A DNA stretch of 64,000 nt from a bacterium (GTDB lineage Bacteria; Bacillota; Bacilli; Lactobacillales; Streptococcaceae): contig CAJNCJ010000008.1 of the NCBI GenBank assembly GCA_905221235.1, forward strand, positions 14,771 through 78,770. The letters run 5' to 3'. The translations under genes were made by a program, and so were the position numbers. The notes beneath the pieces are model-generated. The model had not been told where the DNA came from. It did not search any database and saw only the letters and a list, made by a program, of their open reading frames with translations. Positions 1 to 9,512 of this stretch are shown here, in pieces (position 1 is the first letter of the stretch; every line of letters begins with the position of its first letter).

Positions 1-14
1 CTTATTAAGCTTAA

Positions 15-140
15 GCTACAAAAATAGAAGATAAGAAAGAACTTCCAAATAGTAGTGGAAAAGATAATGTTGTGGTTACATCATTAGGATTCCTTGGATT
101 ATTCTTTGGTGCCCTTCCATTTGTGAAACGCAAAAACTAA
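15..140 (+). pseudogene. C-terminal remnant of a wall-anchored surface protein
   Basis: The frame ending at the TAA at 138-140 reads a sortase-like signal (LPNSSG, a degenerate LPxTG), then a hydrophobic segment (VVVTSLGFLGLFFGALPF) and a basic tail (VKRKN). This is the usual end of a sortase-anchored protein. A TAA at 12-14 closes the frame upstream, so only about 41 codons without a start are left. The window edge hides the rest. The degenerate motif and the stop suggest a dead remnant, though an upstream frameshift outside view cannot be excluded. Confidence 0.6.
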
Positions 141-153
141 TTAATTAAAAATA

Positions 154-185
154 TGAAAGAGAGGGACGCTTTGCCTTCTCTTTTG
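154..185 (+). terminator. Terminator after the surface-protein remnant
   Basis: An AAAGAGAGG arm pairs with CCTTCTCTTT (one bulged base) and is followed by TTTTG. Confidence 0.5.
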
Positions 186-228
186 TCGTGTAGAATTCTG
201 TGAGGGTTTTGTTGGATAGCAAAAAATA

Positions 229-267
229 AAAAGTGAACAGGATAGTATTTTAGTCCTGTTCACTTTT
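229..267 (-). terminator. Strong hairpin downstream of the rpn genes
   Basis: AAAAGTGAACAGGA (229-242) pairs with TCCTGTTCACTTTT (254-267). A-rich and T-rich flanks would let it act in either direction. It lies just past the end of the minus-strand rpn fragment. Confidence 0.7.
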
Positions 268-290
268 ATGTTATTAGTGATTGTATGGTC

Positions 291-644
291 TTACAAGAAT
301 TCCTCAAACTCAGAGACGGTCATACCTAACTGCTGGCTAGCAACCTCTGAAGTCAAAAGACCTTGACGAACGAGATTTACTAGACCTACTTTTAATCCCT
401 CTTCGATACCCTCCGCCCTAGCAGTTTCCAAGGCATAGTCCTGTGCTAACAAGGCTTGTTCTTCACGCATACGTAGTTGACTAAACATTTTCCTGTCCTC
501 CTCGGACCAGCTCTTATAGTCTAGCAGTTGGTCTGCCTGGCTGATAGCTCGCTCTGGTTCTTGGGTAAAGGGTTTATTCCCAAAAAACTCCAACCATGGC
601 TTGCGAATGCTATCTTTGCTGGTTTCTATGTATTGTTTTAGTTC
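291..644 (-). pseudogene. Tandem partial copy of the rpn C-terminus
   Basis: This stretch encodes about 117 residues that repeat the C-terminal part of the neighbouring rpn gene, from an ELKQYIETSKD segment to GMTVSEFEEFL. It follows the TAA at 645-647 in the same frame and with no gap, so it looks like a tandem partial duplication. Unlike the upstream copy it lacks the expanded GLEQ repeats and keeps only one ARAEGIEEGLKVGL segment. A methionine at 591-593 could restart translation, but no start region of its own is visible. It has no catalytic N-terminus and is probably inert. Confidence 0.7.
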
Positions 645-1667
645 TTATTTGAGATGCTCTTTCAATAGTTCTTCAAACTCAGAGACAGTCATACCTAACT
701 GCTGGCTGGCAACCTCTGAAGTCAGAAGGCCTTGACGAACGAGATTTACTAAACCTACTTTTAATCCCTCTTCGATACCCTCTGCTCGTCCTTACTCCAG
801 TCCTTGTTCCAGTCCTTGTTCCAGTCCTTGTTCCAGTCCCTGTTCTAAACCTTGTTCAATCCCCTCAGCACGGCCACGTTCAAGGCCACGCTCTAGACCT
901 TGTTCGATACCCTCCGCCCTAGCAGTTTCCAAGGCATAGTCATGAGCGAGTAAGGCTTGTTCTTCACGCATACGTAGTTGACTAAACATTTTCCTGTCCT
1001 CCTCGGACCAGCTCTTGTAGTCTAGCAATTGATCTGCTTGGCTGATGGCTCGTTCAGGTTGCTGGGTAAAGGGTTTGTTACCGAAAAACTCCAACCACGG
1101 TTTACGAACCTCGTCTTTGCTGGTTTCTCTGTATTTTTTGAGTTCTAAGAACGCCATCTTGACTAGATGGTTTTCTTGTCCATTATTTGTGATGGTTAAG
1201 ACCTCACCTGTCGTGTCCTCTCGCATGCTAAAACTGTGAAAGGCTAGGTCATCTGAGAAATAATTACTATCCACAATAGCAATTGCGTATACTGGTGCGA
1301 TATGTTTGTAACTCTGGTGTGTATCACCTTCACGTTGGCGAATTTTTTCAAGATTCTGATTGACCTGACTGCACAGATAAGCCCACAGGCGATTGATGAA
1401 AAAATTCTGATGATGTACCTGAATCTCAATGATTACTTGTGTCCCATTGTCTAACTCTGCCAAGACGTCTATACTGGTATAGAAATCCTGCGCTGAGTAC
1501 GGCAGGGAAGGCAAGACGTGAATATTACTTCCCTCCAAAATGGTCACATTTTTTGCTGGCAAGTCCAGCATATCGCGAATAAATTGACAAGTGATTTCTG
1601 GATTGCTGAAGATTTTCTTAGCAACCAAATCGTTGGTCGGGCTGATGCCCGGATGACGTACAGTCAT
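645..1667 (-). pseudogene. Rpn/PD-(D/E)XK recombination-promoting nuclease-like gene with premature stop
   Basis: The N-terminal ~230 residues look like the Rpn/PDDEXK_2 'putative transposase' family: a conserved DLVAKKIFS opening, then SIDVLAELDNGTQVIIEIQVHHQ, in which the D...ExQ pattern fits the PD-(D/E)XK core. The tail is a run of GLEQ/GLER repeats coded by 12-bp tandem repeats (about 795-845). A TAA at 792-794 cuts the frame just after the array; past it the same frame continues GRAEGIEEG...SEFEELLKEHLK to 645. The change is one base if the codon was CAA. The start has a good AAAGGAG ribosome site. The family is linked to RecA-independent recombination. The nuclease domain is intact, so a shortened 291-residue protein may still act. 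Confidence 0.75.
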
Positions 1668-1814
1668 ATTTCTTCTCCTTTCATTATACCATAGTTTTAA
1701 ATCTAGGTTTACTAGATTCTCTGGCTCTATCTATTTATTCGGAAAAAGTTTGAAAAATACTTGCTCTGGCTCTTTCCAATGGTATTTTTTGGTGCTTTCC
1801 TTTATAATGGGTGT

Positions 1815-4448
1815 ATGGATAAGAAAAAATTATTATTGATTGATGGGTCTTCTGTTGCTTTTCGGGCGTTTTTTGCGCTCTATCAGCAGTTGGACCGTTT
1901 TAAGAATGCGGCTGGTTTGCATACCAATGCGATTTATGGCTTTCAGTTGATGTTGAGCCATTTGTTGGAGCGGATTGAGCCTAGTCATATTTTGGTGGCT
2001 TTTGATGCGGGAAAGACGACCTTCCGTACAGAGATGTATGCGGACTATAAGGGTGGTCGGGCTAAGACTCCTGATGAGTTTCGTGAGCAATTTCCTTTCA
2101 TTCGTGAGTTGCTGGATCATATGGGGATTCGCCACTATGAGTTGGCTCAGTATGAGGCGGATGACATCATTGGGACGCTGGATAAACTAGCTGAGCAGGC
2201 TGGTTTTGATATCACCATTGTCAGTGGGGACAAGGATTTGATTCAGCTGACGGATGAGCATACGGTGGTTGAGATTTCCAAGAAAGGTGTGGCTGAGTTT
2301 GAGGCCTTTACGCCGGATTATCTCATGGAAAAGATGGGCCTCACACCGACTCAGTTTATCGATCTCAAGGCGCTTATGGGAGATAAGTCGGATAATATCC
2401 CTGGGGTGACCAAAATCGGTGAAAAGACGGGTATCAAGCTCTTGCTGGAGCATGGTTCGCTTGAGGGGATTTATGAGAATATCGATGGGATGAAGGCTTC
2501 TAAGATGAAGGAAAATCTCATCAATGATAAGGAACAGGCCTTTTTGTCGAAAACACTGGCGACCATTGATACCAAGGCACCGATTGAGATTGGTTTGGAG
2601 GATTTGGTTTATAGCGGTCCAGATGTTGAAAATCTCGGGAAATTCTACGATGAGATGGGCTTCAAACAGCTCAAGCAGGCTTTAAATGCTTCTTCAGCTG
2701 ATGTGGCTGAGAGTTTGAACTTTACTATCGTTGACCAAGTTAGTCAAGACATGCTGAGTGCGGAGTCTATCTTCCATTTTGAGCTTTTTGGTGAGAATTA
2801 CCATACGGATGATTTGGTTGGATTTGCCTGGTCTTGTGGGGAAAAGCTTTATGCTACAGACAAGCTTGAACTTTTGCAAGACCCGATTTTTAAGGATTTT
2901 CTAGAAAAAACACCTCTGATAGTGTATGACTTTAAGAAGGCTAAAGTTCTCTTGAATCGTTTGGGTGTGGATTTGCAGGCTCCTGCCTTTGATAGCCGTT
3001 TGGCTAAATACCTCCTTTCGACTGTGGAGGACAATGAAATTGCGACCATCGCTAGTCTTTATAGTCAGACTTATTTAGTCGATGATGAGACTTTCTATGG
3101 TAAGGGTGTCAAGAAGGCCATTCCTGAACGCGAGAAATTCTTGGAACATTTAGCTCGTAAGATTGCTGTTTTGGTCGAAACAGAGCCTGTTTTACTTGAA
3201 AAACTCAGTGAAAATGGACAATTAGAGCTTCTTTATGATATAGAGCAACCTCTAGCCTTCGTCCTTGCCAAGATGGAAATTGCTGGGATTACGGTCAAGA
3301 AAGAGACCTTGCTTGAGATGCAGGCTGAAAATGAGCTTGTTATTGAAAAACTGACTCAAGAGATTTACGAGTTAGCTGGTGAGGAGTTTAATATCAACTC
3401 GCCTAAGCAGTTGGGTGTCCTTCTCTTTGAAAAATTGGGACTTCCTCTAGAATATACCAAGAAAACCAAGACAGGTTACTCGACAGCGGTGGATGTGCTA
3501 GAGCGTTTGGCTCCTATTGCGCCGATTGTTAAGAAAATCCTGGATTACCGTCAGATTGCTAAGATTCAATCGACTTATGTAATTGGCTTGCAGGACTGGA
3601 TTTTGGCTGATGGCAAGATTCATACTCGCTATGTGCAGGATTTGACCCAGACTGGGCGTTTGTCTAGTGTGGATCCAAACTTGCAAAATATTCCTGTGCG
3701 TTTGGAGCAAGGTCGTCTCATTCGTAAGGCTTTTGTGCCTGAGTGGGAGGATAGTGTGCTACTCAGCTCGGACTATTCACAGATTGAATTGCGCGTTTTG
3801 GCGCATATTTCTAAGGATGAGCACTTGATTAAGGCCTTTCAAGAGGGAGCAGATATCCATACTTCGACAGCCATGCGGTTTTTTGGCATTGAGCGTCCTG
3901 AGGATGTGACTGCAAATGATCGTCGTAATGCCAAGGCGGTTAACTTTGGAGTGGTTTACGGGATTTCAGATTTTGGTTTGTCTAATAATCTGGGCATCAG
4001 CCGTAAGGAGGCCAAAGCCTACATTGATACCTACTTTGAACGCTTCCCGGGTATTAAAAACTACATGGATGAAGTGGTGCGTGAGGCGCGTGATAAGGGC
4101 TATGTAGAGACCCTCTTCAAGCGTCGTCGTGAGTTGCCAGATATCAATTCGCGCAACTTCAATATTCGTGGTTTTGCAGAGCGGACGGCTATCAACTCTC
4201 CTATTCAGGGTTCGGCAGCAGATATTCTCAAGATTGCTATGATTCAGCTAGACAAGGCCTTGGTTGCAGGTAGTTATCAGACTAAGATGCTTCTGCAAGT
4301 GCACGATGAAATCGTCCTTGAAGTTCCTAAATCAGAACTGGCAGAGATGAAACAATTGGTCAAACAAACCATGGAAGAAGCCATTCAACTCAGTGTTCCC
4401 CTCATCGCAGATGAGAATGAAGGGGCAACTTGGTACGAAGCTAAATAA
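1815..4448 (+). CDS. polA: DNA polymerase I
   Basis: Encodes an 877-residue Pol I, which fills gaps in repair and removes RNA primers. The N-terminus (about 1-290) is the 5'-3' exonuclease (LLIDGSSVAFRAFFA, GDKSDNIPGV). The middle exonuclease-like domain appears to lack 3'-5' catalytic residues, as in other Gram-positive Pol I. The C-terminus has motif A (SDYSQIELR), motif B (RRNAKAVNFGVVYG) and motif C (QVHDEIVLEV). The ATG at 1815 (MDKKKLLLIDG) gives the family length. No Shine-Dalgarno precedes it; a TATAAT lies at 1803-1808, so the transcript may begin at or near the start codon. The frame stays open upstream to 1761, but that extension has no ribosome site. Confidence 0.95.
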   Translation: MDKKKLLLIDGSSVAFRAFFALYQQLDRFKNAAGLHTNAIYGFQLMLSHLLERIEPSHILVAFDAGKTTFRTEMYADYKGGRAKTPDEFREQFPFIRELLDHMGIRHYELAQYEADDIIGTLDKLAEQAGFDITIVSGDKDLIQLTDEHTVVEISKKGVAEFEAFTPDYLMEKMGLTPTQFIDLKALMGDKSDNIPGVTKIGEKTGIKLLLEHGSLEGIYENIDGMKASKMKENLINDKEQAFLSKTLATIDTKAPIEIGLEDLVYSGPDVENLGKFYDEMGFKQLKQALNASSADVAESLNFTIVDQVSQDMLSAESIFHFELFGENYHTDDLVGFAWSCGEKLYATDKLELLQDPIFKDFLEKTPLIVYDFKKAKVLLNRLGVDLQAPAFDSRLAKYLLSTVEDNEIATIASLYSQTYLVDDETFYGKGVKKAIPEREKFLEHLARKIAVLVETEPVLLEKLSENGQLELLYDIEQPLAFVLAKMEIAGITVKKETLLEMQAENELVIEKLTQEIYELAGEEFNINSPKQLGVLLFEKLGLPLEYTKKTKTGYSTAVDVLERLAPIAPIVKKILDYRQIAKIQSTYVIGLQDWILADGKIHTRYVQDLTQTGRLSSVDPNLQNIPVRLEQGRLIRKAFVPEWEDSVLLSSDYSQIELRVLAHISKDEHLIKAFQEGADIHTSTAMRFFGIERPEDVTANDRRNAKAVNFGVVYGISDFGLSNNLGISRKEAKAYIDTYFERFPGIKNYMDEVVREARDKGYVETLFKRRRELPDINSRNFNIRGFAERTAINSPIQGSAADILKIAMIQLDKALVAGSYQTKMLLQVHDEIVLEVPKSELAEMKQLVKQTMEEAIQLSVPLIADENEGATWYEAK

Positions 4449-4472
4449 AAAGGGGGCTAGTCCTCCTTTTTT
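4449..4472 (+). terminator. Terminator after polA
   Basis: AAAGGGGG pairs with CCTCCTTT (one G-T pair) across CTAGT, followed by a T run. Confidence 0.75.
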
Positions 4473-4532
4473 GTAGTCAAAATCTGCAAGCCTTTTCAAA
4501 ATGTGCTATACTGATGAAAAAGGAGGATTTCT

Positions 4533-4970
4533 ATGAGTCAAGAATTTATCAATCCAAGTGATGGCGTGATTCGTCAGTATCTCGCAACGAGTAAAACCCT
4601 AGCTGTGGTGGGTCTGTCAGACCGTGAAGAAACAACTAGCAATCGAGTGACCAAGGAAATGCAGGCTCGGGGTTATAAAATTATCCCTGTCAATCCCAAG
4701 GCGGCAGGTGGCGAAATCTTGGGTGAAAAGGCTTATGCCAGCCTTGCTGAAATTCCTTTTCCTGTAGATATTGTCAATGTTTACCGTCGTAGCGAGTTTC
4801 TGCCAGATGTGGCGCGTGATTTTCTCAAGGCTGATGCTAAGATTTTTTGGGCACAGCTGGGACTTGAAAGTCTAGAGGCGGAAGAAATCTTGCGTGCTGG
4901 TGGATGCGATGACATTGTAATGAACCGTTGCATCAAGAGAGAACATACTCGCTTGATTGAGGAAGCATAA
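4533..4970 (+). CDS. CoA-binding domain protein (YccU family)
   Basis: A 145-residue single-domain protein with a Rossmann-like CoA-binding fold. Motifs seen are LAVVGLSDREETTSNRVTKEM near residues 23-43, IIPVNPKAAGGEILGEKAYASL in the middle, and IFWAQLGLES...CDDIVMNRCIKREH at the end. The family resembles the CoA-binding domain of succinyl-CoA synthetase alpha but lacks the catalytic parts, so its role is unknown. It has its own AGGAGG site and sits between two terminators, so it is probably a one-gene unit. Confidence 0.85.
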   Translation: MSQEFINPSDGVIRQYLATSKTLAVVGLSDREETTSNRVTKEMQARGYKIIPVNPKAAGGEILGEKAYASLAEIPFPVDIVNVYRRSEFLPDVARDFLKADAKIFWAQLGLESLEAEEILRAGGCDDIVMNRCIKREHTRLIEEA

Positions 4971-4971
4971 G

Positions 4972-4997
4972 AAAAGGTAGCTGATGGGCTACCTTTT
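4972..4997. terminator. Bidirectional terminator between convergent genes
   Basis: AAAAGGTAGC (4972-4981) pairs with GCTACCTTTT (4988-4997). It closes the CoA-binding gene and, on the other strand, the YeiH-like gene that ends at 5001. Confidence 0.85.
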
Positions 4998-5000
4998 GTG

Positions 5001-6011
5001 TTAGAAAATGCCGATAAGGGTCTGCATCCCGAGACTGGTGAGAATGATGGCTATCCAGCAAATGGCTCCGAGGACAATGGATTTTCCGCTGGATTTGACC
5101 ATAGCTACCAGATTTGTTTTGAGACCGATAGCACTCATGGCCATGATAATGAGGAATTTGGAGAGTTGTTTGAGAGGAGTAAAGAAGATATTGGACACAC
5201 CGAGAGAGGTCAGTAGGGTGGTTAGGAGAGATGCAAGGATGAAGTAGAGGATAAAAAGTGGAAAGACTTTTTTCAGTTGCAATCCTTGCTTATTTTCTTG
5301 TTGGCGACTTTGCCAGTAGGAGAGAAAGAGAGTGATGGGGATGATAGCTAGGGTTCGTGTGAGTTTGATAATGGTTGCAGATTCGAGGGTATTAGTCTGG
5401 TAGAGACTGTCCCAGGCGCTGGCGGTAGCCGTTACAGAGGAAGTATCATTGACCGCAGTTCCTGCAAAGAGGGCGAAGCCGTCATTGGATAGATGAAGCC
5501 AGGTGCCGAGGGTTGGAAAGATGAGCGCAGCCAAGACATTGAAGAAAAAGATAACGGAGATGGCTTGGGCTACTTCTTTTTCCTTTGCATGAATAACAGG
5601 CGCTGTCGCTGCAATAGCAGAGCCACCACAGATAGAAGAACCCACTCCAATCAAGGTAGCCAATTTTGTGTCTAGTGCAAAGAAGCGCTGGAAAAGGTAG
5701 GCAACAATCAAGGCTATTGAAATGGTGGATAGGATGACAGGGAGCGAAGATTGCCCAACTGCGAAGACTTGCGAGATATTGAGACCAAAACCAAGCAAGA
5801 TAACGGCATACTGGAGCAATTTTTTGGAACTAAAGGTCAATCCAGCATCCAGTTGTTTATAGGATGAGAGAAAGGGATGGAGAAGCATTCCCATAAAAAT
5901 CGCAAAGACGGGTGCGCCAATGACAGGGAAGAATCCTCCTAAGTACCAAGATAGGATGGAAATGAGAAGGCAGGCCAAGATGCCTGCTCCATTTTTTGAT
6001 AGAAATGACAT
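5001..6011 (-). CDS. YeiH/UPF0324 family membrane protein
   Basis: A 336-residue protein with about ten hydrophobic segments and the family signatures [37 protein letters not shown] and [21 protein letters not shown]. Members are called putative sulfate exporters, but the substrate is not firmly known. I chose the start at 6011 (MSFLSKNG): GGAGG lies five bases upstream. The frame opens four codons earlier (MEVF), but that start would place the ribosome site inside the gene. Confidence 0.8.
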   Translation of the reverse strand: MSFLSKNGAGILACLLISILSWYLGGFFPVIGAPVFAIFMGMLLHPFLSSYKQLDAGLTFSSKKLLQYAVILLGFGLNISQVFAVGQSSLPVILSTISIALIVAYLFQRFFALDTKLATLIGVGSSICGGSAIAATAPVIHAKEKEVAQAISVIFFFNVLAALIFPTLGTWLHLSNDGFALFAGTAVNDTSSVTATASAWDSLYQTNTLESATIIKLTRTLAIIPITLFLSYWQSRQQENKQGLQLKKVFPLFILYFILASLLTTLLTSLGVSNIFFTPLKQLSKFLIIMAMSAIGLKTNLVAMVKSSGKSIVLGAICWIAIILTSLGMQTLIGIF

Positions 6012-6091
6012 AAAAACCTCCAAATAGAATCTGTTACCATTATAGACCTGTAAACAGGAAAAGTAAAATAGAAAGTGGAGCTAACAATTAT

Positions 6092-6120
6092 TTGACAAGT
6101 AGTGCTAATTATGTGATAAT
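6092..6120 (+). promoter_or_regulatory. Consensus promoter for a short antisense-type RNA
   Basis: TTGACA (6092-6097), a 17-base spacer and GATAAT (6115-6120) with an extended -10 TG at 6112-6113. No open frame follows; a terminator lies about 60 bases downstream. Confidence 0.8.
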
Positions 6121-6126
6121 AATCTT

Positions 6127-6194
6127 ACAAGAACTGTAACGAAGTCTTGGCAAAAACAAAAATACCAGAGCTCCACCTCTGGTATTTCTTTTTG
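6127..6194 (+). ncRNA. Predicted antitoxin RNA of a Fst-like type I system
   Basis: A consensus promoter and a terminator frame a non-coding transcript of about 65-70 nt that converges on the small toxin-like frame at 6222-6362. It carries TGTAACGAAG (6135-6144). The same ten bases occur at 6318-6327, antisense to the 5' part of the toxin message. In the par/Fst family, toxin RNA and antitoxin RNA converge on a shared terminator and pair through such dispersed direct repeats. The call is inference from layout; the 5' end is estimated from the promoter. Confidence 0.55.
6160..6194. terminator. Shared bidirectional terminator
   Basis: AAATACCAGAG (6160-6170) pairs with CTCTGGTATTT (6177-6187), with T runs on both sides in the matching strands. 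It fits both the plus-strand small RNA and the minus-strand toxin-like gene. Confidence 0.8.
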
Positions 6195-6221
6195 TCTAGT
6201 TACATTAAAACTAAACTCAGG

Positions 6222-6362
6222 TTATATTTTTTTGTCGCGCTTATCTAACCACTTTCTGACTATCCACTCAGAAATGACATTACCGGTAATAGTAATCAGT
6301 AATGGTGCTAGAATAGTTGTAACGAAGATTATCAAAACCTCAATACTCGTCGAAAATCTCAT
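6222..6362 (-). CDS. Fst-like small hydrophobic toxin (possibly truncated by a BOX-like element)
   Basis: A 46-codon frame whose core reads VTTILAPLLITITGNVIS, then a charged tail (EWIVRKWLDKRDKKI). One membrane segment with an AP pair and a WLD-R-basic tail is the Fst/par type I toxin pattern. The nominal ATG at 6360-6362 lies inside the inverted-repeat element at 6342-6445 and lacks a convincing ribosome site, so the original 5' end may have been replaced. Gene and small RNA converge on the terminator at 6160-6194. It could be a live toxin with an unusual start or a decayed relic. Confidence 0.55.
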   Translation of the reverse strand: MRFSTSIEVLIIFVTTILAPLLITITGNVISEWIVRKWLDKRDKKI

Positions 6363-6445
6363 GATACGTTGTCATCTTCGGCTTACCTAACTTTAGTTAT
6401 GCTTTCACCTAGATTCCTAGTCTCATGAGATTTTCATTGAGTATT
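6342..6445. repeat. Short BOX-like inverted-repeat element (no B module)
   Basis: The ends match BOX ends: AATACTC-GTC-GAAAATCTCATGA at the left and TCATGAGATTTTC-ATT-GAGTATT at the right, forming terminal inverted repeats. The interior is about 50 bp and has no boxB unit. It looks like a minimal boxA-boxC or BOX-derived mobile repeat. Confidence 0.65.
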
Positions 6446-6522
6446 CTAAAAACATAGTGTTGTAATCAATTTAAATTAACATACTTCAATTTGTCATGCT
6501 AGCGTTATTCTATCATGTATTT

Positions 6523-6551
6523 TTGCGGTCGGGGGGCTTTTGTAGTATAAT
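6523..6551 (+). promoter_or_regulatory. Promoter of the araT-recO-plsX-acpP operon
   Basis: TTGCGG (6523-6528), a 17-base spacer and TATAAT (6546-6551), 30 bases before the araT start, with AGGAGG between. Confidence 0.8.
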
Positions 6552-6581
6552 AGAGATACGTTTTGAAAGTAGGAGGTATCT

Positions 6582-7751
6582 ATGGACTTAACTAAGCGCT
6601 TTAATAAACAGTTAGATAAGATTCAAGTTTCGTTGATTCGTCAGTTTGACCAGGCTATTTCGGAGATTCCTGGGGTCTTGCGTTTGACCTTGGGGGAACC
6701 TGATTTTACAACGCCAGATCATGTCAAGGAGGCGGCTAAGCGGGCGATTGACAAGAACCAATCCTACTATACAGGGATGAGTGGTCTGCTGACTCTACGT
6801 CAGGCGGCCAGTGACTTTGTTAAGGAAAAGTACCAACTGGACTATGCTCCTGAAAATGAAATTTTGGTTACAATTGGGGCGACAGAGGCTTTATCTGCTA
6901 CTTTGACAGCTATTTTGGAAGAGGGCGACAAGGTGCTTTTGCCAGCTCCTGCCTATCCAGGTTATGAACCGATTGTCAATCTAGTTGGGGCAGAGGTTGT
7001 CGAGATTGATACGACTGAAAATGGTTTTGTCTTGACTCCAGAGATGTTGGAAAAGGCCATTTTGGAGCAGGGAGATAAGCTCAAGGCGGTTATTCTCAAC
7101 TATCCAGCCAACCCGACAGGCATTACCTATAGTCGGGAGCAGTTGGAAGCCTTGGCAGCTGTTTTACGCAAGTATGAGATTTTCGTGGTCTGTGATGAGG
7201 TTTATTCAGAATTGACCTACACAGGGCAAGCCCATGTATCTTTGGGAACTATGTTGAGAGATCAGGCTATTATTATCAATGGTTTGTCTAAATCGCATGC
7301 TATGACAGGTTGGCGTTTGGGTCTGATTTTCGCTCCTGCGGCCTTTACAGCTCAGTTGATCAAGAGTCATCAGTACTTGGTCACTGCCGCAAATACCATG
7401 GCTCAACACGCTGCGGTGGCAGCCTTGACGGCTGGTAAAAACGATACCGAACCTATGAAGAAGGAATACATCCAGCGCCGGGATTATATTATCGAGAAAA
7501 TGACTGCTCTTGGTTTTGAGATTATCAAACCAGACGGTGCCTTCTATATCTTTGCTAAGATTCCAGCGGGCTACAATCAAGACTCCTTTGCCTTTCTCAA
7601 GGATTTTGCTCAGAAGAAGGCCGTTGCCTTTATCCCTGGTGCCGCCTTTGGGCGTTACGGGGAAGGTTATGTTCGCCTATCTTATGCAGCCAGCATGGAG
7701 ACGATCAAAGAAGCCATGAAACGACTTGAGGAGTACATGAGAGAAGCATGA
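6582..7751 (+). CDS. araT: Class I/II PLP aminotransferase (AraT-like)
   Basis: A 389-residue fold-type I aminotransferase. Seen are [18 protein letters not shown] at the N-terminus, [22 protein letters not shown], the Schiff-base lysine in [14 protein letters not shown] and the carboxylate-binding arginine in YVRLSYA. In lactic streptococci AraT transfers the amino group of aromatic amino acids to 2-oxoglutarate; substrate range here is inferred from the family. It overlaps recO by four bases (ATGA), so it heads a coupled operon with recO and plsX. Confidence 0.85.
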   Translation: MDLTKRFNKQLDKIQVSLIRQFDQAISEIPGVLRLTLGEPDFTTPDHVKEAAKRAIDKNQSYYTGMSGLLTLRQAASDFVKEKYQLDYAPENEILVTIGATEALSATLTAILEEGDKVLLPAPAYPGYEPIVNLVGAEVVEIDTTENGFVLTPEMLEKAILEQGDKLKAVILNYPANPTGITYSREQLEALAAVLRKYEIFVVCDEVYSELTYTGQAHVSLGTMLRDQAIIINGLSKSHAMTGWRLGLIFAPAAFTAQLIKSHQYLVTAANTMAQHAAVAALTAGKNDTEPMKKEYIQRRDYIIEKMTALGFEIIKPDGAFYIFAKIPAGYNQDSFAFLKDFAQKKAVAFIPGAAFGRYGEGYVRLSYAASMETIKEAMKRLEEYMREA

Positions 7752-8518
7752 TTCAGTCAATCACGAGTCAAGGCTTGGTGCTCTACAATCGTAATTTTCG
7801 TGAGGATGACAAGTTAGTCAAGATTTTTACAGAGCAGGCTGGCAAGCGTATGTTTTTCGTCAAACACGCTGGTCAGTCCAAGCTAGCTCCGGTTATTCAG
7901 CCCTTGGTGCTGGCACGATTTCTCTTGCGAATCAATGATGACGGGCTCAGCTACATCGAGGACTATCATGAGGTCATGACCTTTCCCAAGATTAATAGTG
8001 ATCTCTTTGTCATGGCCTATGCGACCTATGTGGCAGCTCTTGCAGATGCGAGTTTACAGGATAATCAGCAGGATGCTCCCTTGTTTGCTTTTTTGCAAAA
8101 GACTTTGGAGTTGATGGAAGCGGGTTTGGATTATCAGGTTTTGACCAATATTTTTGAAATTCAAATCTTGACCAGATTTGGAATCAGTCTTAATTTTAAT
8201 GAGTGTGTCTTTTGTCATCGGGTTGGTCAGGCTTTTGACTTTTCTTTCAAATATGGAGCCTGCCTCTGTCCAGAGCATTATCATGAGGATGAGAGACGTT
8301 GCCATCTAAATCCTAACATCCCTTATCTACTTAATCAATTTCAAGCCATTGATTTTGAGACCTTGGAAACCATTTCGCTTAAGCCTGAAATCAAGCAAGG
8401 GCTACGACAATTTATGGATCAGCTCTACGAAGAGTACGTGGGGATTCACCTAAAATCAAAGAAATTTATTGATTCCCTATCCGACTGGGGTCAATTATTA
8501 AAAGAGGAAGACAAATGA
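7748..8518 (+). CDS. recO: DNA repair protein RecO
   Basis: A 256-residue RecO: N-terminal OB fold ([25 protein letters not shown]), helical middle, and a zinc site CVFC...CLC at about residues 157-178. RecO helps load RecA on SSB-coated DNA in the RecFOR pathway. Start and stop overlap araT and plsX by four bases each, a sign of translational coupling. Confidence 0.92.
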   Translation: MIQSITSQGLVLYNRNFREDDKLVKIFTEQAGKRMFFVKHAGQSKLAPVIQPLVLARFLLRINDDGLSYIEDYHEVMTFPKINSDLFVMAYATYVAALADASLQDNQQDAPLFAFLQKTLELMEAGLDYQVLTNIFEIQILTRFGISLNFNECVFCHRVGQAFDFSFKYGACLCPEHYHEDERRCHLNPNIPYLLNQFQAIDFETLETISLKPEIKQGLRQFMDQLYEEYVGIHLKSKKFIDSLSDWGQLLKEEDK

Positions 8519-9507
8519 AAAAAATCGCAGTAGATGCCATGGGGGGTGATTATGCACCTCAGGCCATCGTTGAGGGGGTCAATCAAGCCCTGGCTGACTT
8601 TTCAGATATTAAGGTTCAACTCTACGGAGATGAAAGTAAAATCAAGCAATATCTGACAGCGACAGAGCGCGTCAGCATTATCCATACGGATGAGAAGATT
8701 GATTCAGACGATGAACCTACGAGAGCTATTCGGAAGAAGAAAAATGCCAGTATGGTATTGGCAGCCAAGGCTGTCAAAGAAGGCGAAGCAGACGCTGTTC
8801 TCTCAGCTGGGAATACAGGTGCCTTGTTGGCAGCAGGATTCTTCATCGTGGGTCGTATCAAGAATATCGATCGACCTGGGCTTATGTCGACCTTGCCGAC
8901 TGTAGATGGAAAAGGTTTTGACATGCTGGACCTCGGTGCCAATGCGGAAAATACAGCCCAGCATCTCCATCAATACGCTGTCCTCGGTTCCTTCTATGCA
9001 AAAAATGTCCGTGGCATTGCGCAACCACGTGTTGGTTTGCTCAACAATGGAACAGAGAGTAGTAAGGGCGACCCACTTCGCAAGGAAACCTACGAATTAT
9101 TAGCGGCTGATGAAAGTTTGAACTTTATCGGAAACGTGGAAGCGCGTGATTTGATGAATGGCATTGCGGATGTTGTCGTGGCAGATGGTTTCACGGGAAA
9201 CGCTGTGCTCAAATCCATTGAAGGGACAGCCATGGGAATCATGAGTTTGCTCAAGACAGCTATTACAGGTGGTGGTCTTCGAGCGAAACTAGGAGCCCTT
9301 CTTCTCAAGGACAGCCTCAGAGGTTTGAAAAAACAGCTCAACTATTCAGATGTTGGTGGAGCAGTCTTGTTTGGTGTTAAGGCACCGGTTGTCAAGACTC
9401 ATGGCTCAAGCGATGCCAAGGCTGTCTATAGTACGATTCGCCAGATTCGTACCATGCTAGAAACAGACGTAGTTGCCCAGACTGCGCGTGAATTTTCAGG
9501 AGAATAA
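8515..9507 (+). CDS. plsX: Phosphate acyltransferase PlsX
   Basis: A 330-residue PlsX, which makes acyl-phosphate from acyl-ACP for phospholipid synthesis. It opens [21 protein letters not shown] and carries [32 protein letters not shown] and [14 protein letters not shown], the usual family blocks. Its partner acyl carrier protein gene follows five bases later. Confidence 0.93.
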   Translation: MKKIAVDAMGGDYAPQAIVEGVNQALADFSDIKVQLYGDESKIKQYLTATERVSIIHTDEKIDSDDEPTRAIRKKKNASMVLAAKAVKEGEADAVLSAGNTGALLAAGFFIVGRIKNIDRPGLMSTLPTVDGKGFDMLDLGANAENTAQHLHQYAVLGSFYAKNVRGIAQPRVGLLNNGTESSKGDPLRKETYELLAADESLNFIGNVEARDLMNGIADVVVADGFTGNAVLKSIEGTAMGIMSLLKTAITGGGLRAKLGALLLKDSLRGLKKQLNYSDVGGAVLFGVKAPVVKTHGSSDAKAVYSTIRQIRTMLETDVVAQTAREFSGE

Positions 9508-9512
9508 AAGAG

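Noticed and set aside
795..845. CRISPR-like repeats
   Set aside because: The 12-bp units are head-to-tail without spacers and code for GLEQ in the rpn frame.
1761..1814. 18-codon N-terminal extension of PolA
   Set aside because: No ribosome site, overlaps the -10-like TATAAT, and the family starts at the ATG at 1815.
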